Shown here one piece after another: positions 23,901-35,278 of a DNA stretch of 64,000 nt. The stretch comes from Pisolithus tinctorius (taxonomy: Eukaryota > Basidiomycota > Agaricomycetes > Boletales > Pisolithaceae). The translations under genes and the position numbers were made by a program. Below the pieces are notes generated by a model. It saw only the letters and a list, made by a program, of their open reading frames with translations, did not search any database and was not told the origin of the DNA. Numbering within the stretch: the stretch's first letter is position 1; the number at the start of each line of letters is the position of its first letter. The stretch covers positions 5,952,001 to 6,016,000 of the forward strand of contig JANFAH010000001.1 of the NCBI GenBank assembly GCA_024663395.1, given 5' to 3'.

Positions 23901-26900
23901 TAAATCCTGTTTCGAGTGGTTGCTGCTCCGCCTACCCTGACGTGCAAATACGGAACCGACTAACAATTACTCCTCAGTGGGAAGGAGAAATTTGTACGGT
24001 GATTGTAAGGAGTTCATCGTTAAGTTATGCTGTCATAGCAGGTCCTTAGGAACGCTTTCTCCAAAGATGGTGCTAGAGCAGAACTAATTGTTAAGAATGT
24101 TCAGCGGAACCACTGGGAGTAGAACAAGAGAACGTCTGTCGTGTCCTGACTGCGGTCCAGATCACGAAGAATTGAAGGCGCTCGTACCACATCATTGGGC
24201 CGGACCTAGTTTAACCCTCGCGGCAGCCACAGTAGCCATTGCGCAGGAGCATGGGCGTCTCCGAAGGCTACCGCGTGACCACATACTGCGCTGTTGTCCC
24301 CATTGGGTGAATTACTCTACACCTTTTAGAGAGAGGTTCAAACTCTCAGAGCTCAGAATATGAGCAATTCTTCCTGAATCTCGACAGCATAAATCGCGTT
24401 ATTAATTAGGTTTTTGGCTCATGACAGCGTTTCTACAGAGCCCTTCTAGATCTCCGTCATTGGCACACAGAGCGGACGTTAGTCTGGGAGTTATATTTGT
24501 CGAGGTAAGGGTGGTGCTCATATCCTTATCAGTTTATCGCTCAGAAACCACCTGGTCTTCGGGCTGACGTTTTTTTTTATCACCCTAGAACTTCAGATAG
24601 CTTATTGTTTTCCATACTATCCCCGAAAATACCGCAGGGACGTCGTCCCTGGCCACCTTCCGTGAATTCCGAGGTCACCTGTAAGACCGATCATAAGTAC
24701 GTTTCTTCGCAACGATGTTGCGGCGATCGGTGCGGTGCAATGCTTCGATTCTGGAAGTCCGTAGCACCTCCCAGTGCGTGCAAGGCTGACTTCTGACACT
24801 TTGGATCGCCTAGGGGAGACGACTGGGGTCGTTTATCATTACTCGTGCAAGCTATATCGCCAAATCACGGTAGCACAGTATAGCACCCAGAGATCGGTAT
24901 CCATTCTCTACAGCGGCGCTAATATATAAAAAAGTGACCCACTACTAGGACCGAGTGGCACTTCTCCGAGATATTTCCACCGGCCCTGGAGTTTTTGAGC
25001 TCGGTACCCCTTGAACCCCACCGTTCACTGGGCTCTCGACATTCCTCGCGGCAATAATCTCTTGATTGTTGGAATGTCACGATGGTGCGATTGCGTCGTT
25101 CTTCGTTATGTGTGGACCGAGGAGTTAATTCTGATTAACGGAGTCGCTAACTAACCTCACCACGAAATGTTGCCCGACAGGAGTCCTACAGGGTGCAGAT
25201 ACCCAAAGTCCTCAGGCACCCCTAGGGGGGGTTGCGTAAGTCAGAACCATGTTTTGTACAAGGGTCTGGCTACATTGGTACTGTGCTTTGTGTAAGGATG
25301 TGGGAGTGTATTCACAGGCGGGAGATGAGGATGGTGCGGGCACGTATAGGCTCATCCAACGACATACATACACGCATAGAGGAGATAAGGTGTGTCCCCT
25401 CGGTTACGCTGAGGGTGGACTATTGAGTGGCAATTCAAGTAAAGGAAGTATCACCATCCAGTTTGTCGATGGTTATACAAGTACTAAGGAAGCTCAAACG
25501 TAACGAGGAACCACCTAAATTATGGCAGGCGCAAGCATGGCGGGGTGCGACGGTCTCGAAAGCTATCCACATGTAACCGCGGTCTAGTGTGGAACGCACA
25601 AGAGCCACACCGGTACCATGGTGATCGGTGTCTTCGCACGTAATGTGCTGAAAAATGGCGAGGCAACGCCACGGAGAGGGCGAATGATGTAGAGACCCGC
25701 GCCGTTAAAAGTGAGTGTGGAGTAAGCGCTGAAAACACTATCAGCATACGAATTCATGACAACGGTGCAACAATATTGAAAAATGGGGGAGAGGGCACAT
25801 TTAGTTTCTAGAAACGACGACGTCGATGGAGGCCGAGGAAGAGGAAGTGTTCCTGTTGCTCTCGGGAACGGTGTTGTATCCTTCCCGTCCAAGGAGGAAT
25901 TGCAGCTGGGGAAGAGAGTGCAGAGGGACGTAGATGGGTCAAGATCGGAGAGAGTGCAGTATGTGTCTCGCGCAGGGAGTGACAAATAGAGGGCTGCTGA
26001 ACCAGACGCAAGTGTCGCACACTGAGGAACTGTTCCACTAACTGCGCCAGAGAGTCTGCGGAACAAATTAGACGCGGTCGTGTTGGGTGCACGCATGTAA
26101 GTAATTGGGATCATTTCCATCAGCCACTTTCACGGAATGATACTCGTCTTGACGAACATGTTCATGTGTCGGTGTGTACCTTCAATCATGATGCACGAGG
26201 TGTCGCAGAGCCCAAGTGGCGCAGGCCACTGTCTGTATCTCGGGCATGCATGATCGTCATCTCGGTCATGAGAGCGATGCAAGATGTTGCGTCCTTGAAA
26301 CATGACGGTCCACTCTCGTCTCCCCATTGCGGGCACAAGCCGCTCAATTGTCACACTGTCAAAGCGGTTCTAGCCGTGGTCAGCGAACGAGCCCTGTACC
26401 TACATATTTGTTAATTGGCGGCATGAAATCGAAATGACCGCGAGAGGCAGGATAACACGATCGAGATGCTCTGATGTGAACCAAGTGAGTCTGTAATCGA
26501 CAAGACCTTGGAATCAGAAGCAACGAGTGGCACATGCCTAGCCCAATTGGGTCTTTCGGGTAAGATTAATCTCCGATATGTCACTAATGGTAGGAGAAGT
26601 AATACTTATCGTATCCCAGGTGAGCACTGAATAATTTAGACTGTGCTCTCTAGCATTGTCGTAGTGGGTATTAGCTCACGGAACCCGAACAGTATTTAAT
26701 ACGGTCGCGTCGCATGATCTACACTGAGGAGCTGCGCAGAAGGGGCTGGTATCATTGGACAAATTGATCTATTCAGAGTAAAGTAATGAAAGAAGAGGGG
26801 GCGTCAGATAAGCTAGGACACAAACAAAGACTGACCCGACTATCGGACCGCCAGATGTTAATTTCACCATCACACCTTGGAATTGTATTCACTCATCTCC

Positions 26901-28156
26901 GCGCAGTAATTTCAGCAAATTAGAATGCGATACGAAAGGCTAGTTGATCCCGACAAATCATAAACTGCTTCCACGAGCCTCGCAAAGATAGACCGGACGC
27001 CAGAAGGTATACCTGGTGTTGTAGGCTAAATCTAGCACGAGGACCTGTATAACGACCGTGCCTTGTATGCTCAAGTGGAGTGCCTCGTGCATCCGCATCA
27101 TAGGTTCGTAGAAGCATGACATCCATTCAGCTGAAATATCATGCGATATTCGAGGCTAGAAAAGTGTGATCGAATAGCGCTAACAGACCATGAACTATAC
27201 GCGCCATAGACTCGCAGACATTCACCTAGTTGGAATCGTGGAGGGCATCAGGAGAGGTTGCATCAGATACGGAAAGCCGGAGACCCCTTGCAATTTGGTC
27301 TATGTTAATACATGCCTGAAGCAGCCAGAGTTTCTAAGGAGGGAAGTCAGAAGCCAGCTTAGCAAGATCCTTCGCCTATTGTCCTTTTTGTTCGTATATG
27401 TAGCGGAGAATCTGAGAGCAAAAAAGATGCTCCATCACCGAGGGCCATGGCTGGTGAGACCAAAGAACGCAGTCCCAATAGCTTCATACTTGCGATGCAA
27501 CACGACCTATCGTGGCCAGTTCGTGAGTGCACTGACCTGCGGACCAATATTCCCCCCAAGTTGCGACTCGTTGCGTCTTAACTTCAAGGTGGGGTTTGAT
27601 GGTGCCAATGCGGCTCAGCTGATCTGTTTTGGTCGCGGAGTGGCCCAAGGGAAAATGAGGGACGTCTTGAAGAGGCAGCTTGATGAACAGATGAACATTC
27701 GATGAAACAGTCTTGGAAAAGCGGTCGGCAGCAGATCGCGCAGTCCACAACACAGATGGGGAAGGAATAGGATATTAATCGGCAATCAGCGTAAGAGGTT
27801 AAGAAGCGGCTTTTGGTCCGGCGCCCACGTCGACACTAAGTACTGAGCAATGTTCACCAATGTCCTCCGGAATCTGCGAGAACATACACGCTTCGTTGTA
27901 GATTTTGTGTTGCAACGGATCCTCTGGCGTAAATACATGGTTGAAACGTTGAGTACTGAGTCGCATAGCTACGCTGCATAGCCGGCGTTCCACGTCACTA
28001 GAAATAGAACTTCATATATACACACATCGTCAAGCAAGGCCGAGTTTGCACCGTCGGCGCTTCATATGTCTTTCGCTCCCCTGCTATTCACTAGCAACTA
28101 AGGGCCACCAGGCCTGCCGTCAGCTGTTCTTCAGCATCTAAATACTCCCTCTAATC
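20926..28156. other. Second long gene-poor stretch
   Basis: The first 800 bases (to about 21750) are pyrimidine-rich and contain overlapping plus-strand frames of 154 and 195 codons with Tyr/Ser/Ile-rich composition; I read these as 3' UTR or downstream noncoding sequence. Beyond that the longest frames are 25584-26120 (minus, 178 aa, Ser/Thr/Pro-rich) and 27190-27705 (plus, 171 aa). Neither has a motif, a signal peptide or a splice pattern I trust, and frames of this size occur by chance in a window this long. I see no transposase, reverse transcriptase or terminal repeats. The last 200 bases should hold the promoter of the 28157 gene. Confidence 0.5.
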
Positions 28157-30267
28157 ATGATTTCGTTCTCCCGTTCGACACAAACACCTAAAATAAATGT
28201 CATTGCAGCCTCCATCTTATTTGGTATCCTGGCAGGTTTTGGTCTTTCGACAATAGGCAGCTTTGGCCCACCCCTCAAATCATACCAGGAGAACCTCCCG
28301 GACTCTGTCTTCGTTATACCGGACGATGCGCTCGCTGCATCCTCGCAGAGACCTCCCCCGACAGCCCAGATAGACCTTGAGGCGCTGCGAGAAATGGTGG
28401 CTCACACCAATGGCTTCTACGCTCGTGACTACAGTCTATGGTTAGGATGGAATAACGTACGTGCGTCAGGATAGCCGGATTCGCTCATCTCACCATGGTT
28501 TCCCAGATGCGGTACATCATTGAGACCGCGCTGCTTCATGGGCGTATATTAAACAGAACGAGCATTATCCCCTCGTTTGTTTACGCTCGCGCGTGCGAGT
28601 TTGATATGTACGCGATTTGGATTTTGGAATATGAGCGTAGTGCATCCATACTGATTGACCGTCTTTGAAGTTACACTTGCGCTGCATGGGCGACCATGGT
28701 CAACCGGGGTGATGCTGTCGGTTCCGACGAGTGGCGGCTATTGCCATATGAAAAACAAATGGCTTGGAGGATACCCATCTCACTGATGTTCAATCTAACA
28801 CACATTCGAGAGACTCATTCTGTCGTCACAGTCTCCGAATTTCTTCGTTTACATAACATTTCCGCAGACGTCGAGACAGGTCGCGGCGATTGGGATACCG
28901 AAGCATATCATCACATATCATCGACTGGAGAGCGTAAACCCAGCCTCCGCGTCATTGAAAATGACTGGTATGACCCCGGTGAGATTGTCCGCGTGGACCG
29001 TATTCCGGACGACATGCGGGAACGTGGAGGATGGACCCCCGAAGGGGGTGACAGCTCTCGTGCACAAATTGGAACATGGAACACTACGTCCGATACGAGC
29101 CTATACCATGCACTAATGGATCATGTGCCGTCCCAAAGTTGGCCTGTCTTGAGTTGGAAAGATGTTCGCATGATTGTGGAGGATGGTGAACGAATCACGT
29201 CCCAGTCCTCAGACGAAGAGGTGCAGGACGTCCTCAAAGAGAATGGCTTTGAAGCACTCTACACGTACGACGGCGCGTAAGTGGCTGTTTCCAGTGCAAA
29301 TATGTTTTCTCTGAAGTTACGCTCCAAGTGCCGGAATGGACGCCGTTAAAGATGTTGCCTTACCTATCCTCGAAGCCGCCCCCCGAGAACGGATACAAGG
29401 TCTTTACGAGGATTTCAGCCAAATTTCGACTGAGGTTCTCCTCGTCCGCGGTGAGATACACTGGACTCGCAAGCCTGTGTGTAATTCGCCGCCTGCTGTG
29501 ATCATTCATTTTGATTTCTGTTGTAGGGAAGTCTGTTCTTCACTACCGCAGATAATCGAGCACGATTTACGCAGACTGTGTTGTATGATATACGGCTCAC
29601 GGAAAACGTCATCGATTTGGCCTGGAAACTAAGAGACCGAATGTTGGCGATTAATGATGGTCGTCTCTGGATGGCTGGCCATATGCGCAGAGGGGATTGT
29701 GCGTGAATTTACCAAGATCTCGTCGTTGGAATTGGCTGATTGCTTGCTTCTTTAGTCGTTCGGTTGCAGTGGGCAATGGAGGCCGATTTCAAAGCGCACC
29801 TTGCACGAGTTAAGATGCATTTAGAAGAGGGTCGCCACATACTGGAGTCCATCCACGGCGGAAATGTCACTACGTATGACGTTCCCGACGCCAAACCAGA
29901 CCCTTCTTTATCCTATTTGGACCCGCCATTACCAGATGATAAGTCAGTTACACCTTGGTTGCCACTGAAAATAACAAAGACTCATACTTGTTGAAGATTC
30001 TACATCGCAACGGACGAGCGAGACCCAGGGAATCTCGCGTATCTCAGGGAACAAGGTGCAATCCTTATATCGGACCTTCTCACATTCGAAGACCGTAGAG
30101 AGTTCGGGTGGGCGATCATGTTGACAGACGTGCTGGCACTGCTGGAACAGTCCCTTCTTTCGCATGCTGCATATTTCTACGCCCATGCTTTCAGTTCAGT
30201 TGCCGGTGGAGTCATGAACCTTCGAGCTTCTTTGGGTGCTGACCCTCGGACGGCGAAGCTTGAATGA
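28157..30267 (+). CDS. GDP-fucose protein O-fucosyltransferase-like membrane protein
   Basis: Seven exons: 28157-28456, 28507-28607, 28671-29276, 29329-29476, 29527-29698, 29756-29942, 29997-30267; 594 aa. Introns are 50-63 bp with good GT-AG ends, and every join keeps the frame. Residues about 14-33 form one hydrophobic helix near the N-terminus, giving a type II Golgi/ER topology with a luminal catalytic domain. Conserved-looking blocks are the ALLHGR helix with a P-S-F-V-Y motif, MVNRGD, and HMRRGDF at 437-443. The last resembles the H-x-R-R-x-D/E-like signature that binds the nucleotide sugar in O-fucosyltransferases. A YIATDERD strand and a C-terminal SSVAGG loop also fit that fold. The exon 5/6 intron splits the Phe codon of RRGDF. 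The family is common in agaricomycetes; donor sugar and acceptor are inferred from the fold only. Confidence 0.85.
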
Positions 30268-30746
30268 TTGATTAGTCGCATTCAAAGGAAACATACCCTG
30301 CAGTTCGTTGTACCTTCAAGGAGGTGGGTGATCGAGAGTATACTGGTACCCTACATAGAGTTTCTGTAACATTAACCACGAATGTAATCCTCCGTACTTA
30401 ACTCTAGTGTTGCTGCCTTTGACCGAGCATTTGTGAGGAGTAGGGCAGTTGTAGGCCACTGGCGAGAAACGGGAGTAGGTGGTCAATCATATTTCATCAC
30501 GACCATCTCATTGGGGTGGGGAAAGGCGCGGAACGACGGTAGCCCGCTGCGATATTCGTGTGGCGCCAGGAAGCATCTCTCGTCTACTTAGTACTGGTCC
30601 AGCTCGTCGAATTCACTTAGGGCTACTAAGCCCCCAGTCCCTTGTCGTAATTTTGTTGGAAGTATGCATGACTGATGCACGTGGGAGTTGTTTGGCCAAA
30701 GGACAACACACCAGGATCGATCACACTCCTCGAGTTGCACCAAAAC
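30268..30746. other. Intergenic, 479 bp between two same-strand genes
   Basis: Contains the 3' end of the fucosyltransferase-like transcript and the promoter of snurportin. No gene, repeat or clear TATA box is seen. Confidence 0.5.
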
Positions 30747-32365
30747 ATGTTGGCTCACGCAGATAGAAAAGCTTCGTATAAAGTACCGCCTACAGTCGTG
30801 ACAGATCGACTTGTGTCTCAAGAGGCGAGGCGTATAAAAGTACGTGGATCAGCGCTGTGCTCCTTGTCGATCATGTTCCTGACAGGGGTTCATGCAGGCT
30901 CTCGAAGAACAGAAACGAGTGTGTGAGACCATGCTGAGTCTTTTAGCGCAGCTCTTGCTCACATGTTCGGTAATCCAGAGAAGAGCTCAGAAATTTGACA
31001 CCGCTAGAAATCTAGATGCTTTTGCAGATCTGAGTCTCGGCCTGTCTGATGATGAAGGAGACGTTGACGCTGACGACGAATCCGTAATAATTCGAGAGGG
31101 CATCGCAGGTTATGCTTCCTTGGCGAAACAACCAGCAACCCTGGAACCTCCACAAGAGCAGGAACAGCAGATGGAAGACATAACTCAACCAAAAAAGAAG
31201 CGGAATAAGAACAAACGGAAAAGGACCAAAGCCAAACCTAGCAAATGGGCCGATAAATGCATGTATGCGGAACTTCTCGAGATGAAGGAAGATCCCAATG
31301 TGTGGGGCGACGGTAAGAGTGAACCTGACGACGGTCTTCCGTCGGACATGGAGCAAGGTTGGGTCGCAGTAGCGCCCGTTCCCATTGGGAAGCGATGTTT
31401 AGCAGTAACACATCAGTCGGCTGCTGGCGTAATTGGCATATGTACGTTCTCATTCCCTTGTCCTCTCTCCAGTGAGACTCAGAACCTTCGTATAGCACCA
31501 AACACTACTCTTCGTTCCCGCCTCTTGGGGAAGATGCTACTTCCTCGGTTTCCTTCCTCACTACCACCGCTGACAATCTTGGACTGCATTCTTGATACCA
31601 ATTGGGAAAAAAATGGTATCGTGCACGTGCTGGATGTCATCAAGTGGAAAGGACAGGACGTCGCAGATTGCGAAACTCCGTTCAGGTCCGTCTTCGTGCA
31701 TATGCCGAGGTTGTCGTTATGTAGATTCTCGTTTTCAGGTTGTGGTGGAGGGACACACGGCTAGCAGAGCTTCCCAAATTTTCACCACCGTCCTCCGTGT
31801 TCCACTTCTCACTTGCGAACGACCAAGCTCAAGCACAACCTGCGCAACAACCTGATTCTTACAGGTTTCCATACCCTACATCGTTCATCCCTATCCCCTA
31901 TCATTCAGACACGACATGGCGAACTTTGTTCTCGTCTATCATACCATTAGCTCGTTCTACACGAGAGATTTCGGTGGAAATACCCACATCGGCGCCGTTC
32001 CAACCATCTTCACCGGCTGCAATGTCGATCGATACAGCCTACAATCCCATCGAATTACGATCTTCGAAGACCGTCACCAGTCAAATTCCCTCCGATGGGT
32101 TGTTGCTGTATGTCGCTCAGGCGAGCTACGAGGAAGGCACGAGTCCACTAAGTTGTTGGGTCCCCATTCAGCCAATCACGGGATCCAGAAATCAGGAGGA
32201 GGCGCCTACAACGCCGAACGCTAGCCCATTGGATCTGTTTCAGCGGTGAGCACACTCGCATCGTTTCTGGGCTGCTTTAACATGGATTTTTTGCGAAGGC
32301 TCGTGTACCGCCGTTTGTCCAAGCGAACGGTTGATGGAATGATTAACGATGGCATGGAGATGTAA
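30747..32365 (+). CDS. snupn: Snurportin-1 (m3G-cap snRNP import adaptor)
   Basis: Snurportin binds the trimethylguanosine cap of spliceosomal snRNPs and importin beta, carrying snRNPs into the nucleus. Six exons: 30747-30839, 30898-30918, 30979-31441, 31496-31685, 31739-32245, 32299-32365; 446 aa. Residues about 5-50 form the importin-beta-binding-like region (a DRKASYKVPP start, then SQEARRIKALEEQKR, then RRAQKFDTAR). A basic Lys/Arg patch (KKRNKNKRKR) follows an acidic segment. The cap-binding core is recognisable: VPIGKRCLAV, TTLRSRLLGK, TILDCILD, VLDVIKWKGQDVADCETPFR, then WWRDTRL, in the same order as animal snurportin. DGLLLY and a C-terminal SPLSCWVPI strand also match. Exon 2 is only 21 nt. 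Introns 2 and 3 (60 and 54 bp) are multiples of three without in-frame stops. The start was placed at the Met just before the import-binding region; an upstream Met at 30675 is possible. Confidence 0.88.
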
Positions 32366-33042
32366 ATGTACTCATTTACTGTGTGCGTCGCCTCGAAGGG
32401 GCCTCTTATAATGTGATTACCCGCGCTATCTTACCGGTATGCTCCAAAACTTTGTATAAAAGTAAGTATTCCACTGGAGAGTTTCGCGTACATGCCTTCT
32501 TCTGGTGCTCGTCCTGTGGGAGGGCGAATACTAAAAGTCACCAGCGGTAGACCTACAACGAACAACATCCTTATTCTCTTCAAAACCTCACACATGGGAA
32601 GTGTATTTCGTGAGTGACTTCAGGGGAACATCGAGCCATCACTGGCATTCGAAGGGCACGCCGCCGCGTAGTATCTGATGATCACGACGTCTGTATGGGT
32701 GATGAGCCTGAAGGCTTGATATCAGTCCAAGACCATCTGAAACGCAGTGCTCCTACGAAAATGGGGACATTATCATTATCCGAGCTAGCCATCGCCATTG
32801 GAAGTTCGATCATCTTCGAAGCTTGATGGATCAAGTTCTCCCGATCATATCGATACAGCCTTCATCGTTTAGAAAAGACGACTGGATTACTCCATTGTCA
32901 GGTCAATACGCCCTCTCCACCCTCGTTTGCTTCTCCATTTGTAACCCACAACGAATTCGTCGACAAGTTTGCGTTACAAGTTACCAAAACGACATGGGCA
33001 TCCCTGGCGGGTTCGGTGAAGACATTTCATAGCCAAACGCAG
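32366..33042. other. Intergenic; may hide the first exon of the next gene
   Basis: Only frames of about 70 codons occur. The DUF6534-like gene that follows lacks a visible start codon, so its first exon may lie here. A short ATG frame at 32994 is a candidate, but it would need an implausibly small intron. Confidence 0.4.
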
Positions 33043-34922
33043 TGCAATCATCTGCTCATACGTTCGTGATAGGTTCCACACTCATCGGGGGTTTGGTCTC
33101 TGCCATGTACATATTGCTTTGCGGAATTTTCCCTTTGGTATTCACGTTTCCCGTTAAAAGTTGTATGGCATAACGACTCTCCAGGGGCGCTTTATACGAA
33201 ATGTAAAGGCTCGCGATCTGCTTACTGGTTATACAGGCTTATGTGTACTACATGCGTGACTCTGAGGACTCGTCGATCATAAAGTCTGCCGTCGCTGCCA
33301 TATGGTGAGTTAGGCTACCCAGGGGTAGCCATGAAATCTGCTCATGCGAATTCAGGATCCTCGATACGTTACATGTCTCGTTTAGTGAGTATTAGTACGT
33401 CCAGGTGAATGCAGGACTAATTTCGATTAGTGTGCCATATGTTATACTACTACCTGGTGAAACCGATGCTTCTACCCCTCGTAACCATCGTACTCAACCA
33501 CTGCAGATAGCCAATTACGGAGATCTGTTGAGTTTGGAGTATGTTGTGTGGTTCGCATGTTGTCCATTTCAAAGGTGCTTCCCGCTGATGAGAAATAGCA
33601 GGTCACTCTCAGTGCGTGCACCCGTTTTTCTACAAGGCACCGAATTAGAGTGCTTCACTGCTTAGGCGTCGCTTCTGGTGAATGTGCGTTTCTTTCATCT
33701 CACTAGCCTTTGCGATAGGATCTAACCCTACTCCAGACACTTGTTCTGACTATAGTTCAATTGTAAGTGGCCCTCTTTGCGGGTTGACGCTCCTAAACCC
33801 AGTGTCGCCAGCTACTTTGCGCATACGATATATTGCCGTATGTCACACTCGAACTGCAACTCGAGTCATCATTGATTGCCATTCAGTATGTCGTCGTCAA
33901 CCGAGGTGGTTGGTGACCGCACCAATTGTGAGTACATTTACTGGTGGTGGCAAAGGTATTATCCAGTGACAGGATGGTGATAGATGCTACTAGTACTAGC
34001 TGAGTTATGTGAGTTTTTTTTTATTGCACTCATGAGGCATTTATAACAATGTTTCGACAGGGCTTGCCATTGGTTTGTGCATTGTTTTTCCTCCACCGAG
34101 AGACCCATTCTAACAAGAAGCAGCGACAGTTATTGAACTGTACCCCATTCTGTTCAACACCTCCGCTAAAATACTGATCTCCGCATGTAGACTCGTCAAT
34201 AACGCGCTCAGCTTCGCCTCGCACATCAGGGTAGTTTCGTCAACAGAGAAACTGGTGCAATGGCTCACGAATCAATATTCTTAGTTTTACACTGCAGTAC
34301 CTGTTGGGTCTGTCCTCGTCGCAGCTGAGGTTTTGCTCACGGTGTCACTCTGCGTACTTTTGCATGGAAGTGGCTCGCACTCCGCAATCCCAAGGTGACT
34401 CCAGTCGGTATCGGTCGTTCCTTCCTAATGAACCCTACTTAGAACGAAGTGTTTGTTAAATACGCTTATCATCTATGCTGTTAACCGGTGTCTGCTGACT
34501 TTGTATGTTTGATCCCTTTTTGCTTTGTAACGGTGACTTGATTTAGTCCTTTTGTGGTAGACTAGTCATCATTGCGAGGCTCATTGTGGTACGTATGACC
34601 TATTGCAAGACGACTATGGCGTTCTTACACTTTATTCAGGACGCCGATGACATAATTGCATGGGCAATAGCGTTGGACTTCATCGCTGGAAAACGTCAGT
34701 CTTCCGTTCTCTGGGAACTCCCAATCTTACTATTGAATAGTATACGCCAACTCGTTTCTAGCATCGTTGAATACTCGACAACATCTTCGATCCCGGGGTT
34801 CCGAGTCACATGAACCCGTCAATGTTGTTCATTTTGCGAAACCGCCAAAGCTTCTGGAGGATGGAAGGAGTTCAAAAGATGGAGAAAGGCATTCAGCATC
34901 GCGAAGAGAGGGAGAGGTGTGA
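33043..34922 (+). CDS. DUF6534-like seven-helix membrane protein in many small exons
   Basis: The function of this agaricomycete-expanded family is unknown. Recognisable blocks appear in family order. Exons I can place: 33043-33137 (GSTLIGGLVSA helix), 33237-33304 (AYVYYMRD), 33356-33384 (ILDTLHVSF), 33431-33456 (CHMLYYYL, 26 nt), 33507-33545 (ANYGDLLSLEYV), 33666-33677 (12 nt, ASLL, tentative), 33719-33762, 33803-33837 (YFAHTIYC), 33887-33927 (CRRQPRWLVTAPI), 34285-34394 (AAEVLLTVSLCVLLHGSGSHS), 34443-34502 (NTLIIYAVNRCLLT), 34561-34588, 34640-34694 (ALDFIAGK), 34741-34922 (LYANSFLASLNTRQHLRS and a charged tail). All these joins keep frame. Two places are unresolved: the join after 33545, where the family usually has Trp and a few more residues, and 33928-34284, where one or more short exons must lie. 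No start codon was found. The gene is probably functional or only recently damaged. Confidence 0.68.
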
Positions 34923-35278
34923 TTCTGGTAGTTTCATCCTGCATTCACTATCATATTTCGGGTATGACTGGACATATGTTCCAGAAGCCTTCCGGGCACT
35001 CTGGACACTTCGCTATAAGTGTATTAGTAGACAGTCGTGTATACAGGTAATTTATAGCTCCCCGAGGAGGATCTTGGACCATACATCATGGTGCCGCTAG
35101 AATCTTTTCGTGCATCCGCACGATTCCACACACCTGCGCTCCAACTCGAAGACAGGGGCCACCTGTCTCGTGGTCGGCGTTTAAGGGACTCAAATAAGTA
35201 CGGTTATAAGTGTATGTATGCATTGGTATGATTCTATCGTTATGTATAATGTAAATACTATACGTTAGTCCCACCACC
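34923..35278. other. Intergenic between convergent genes
   Basis: The DUF6534-like gene (plus) and SAM50 (minus) end toward each other here. The 356 bp should carry both 3' ends. I see no coding or repeat structure. Confidence 0.5.

Noticed and set aside
25584..26120. 178-codon minus-strand Ser/Thr/Pro-rich frame
   Set aside because: Not recognised, no signal peptide at the start and no second exon found; kept only as a note in the gene-poor stretch.
27190..27705. 171-codon plus-strand frame
   Set aside because: Random-looking composition with no domain; chance expectation covers one or two such frames.
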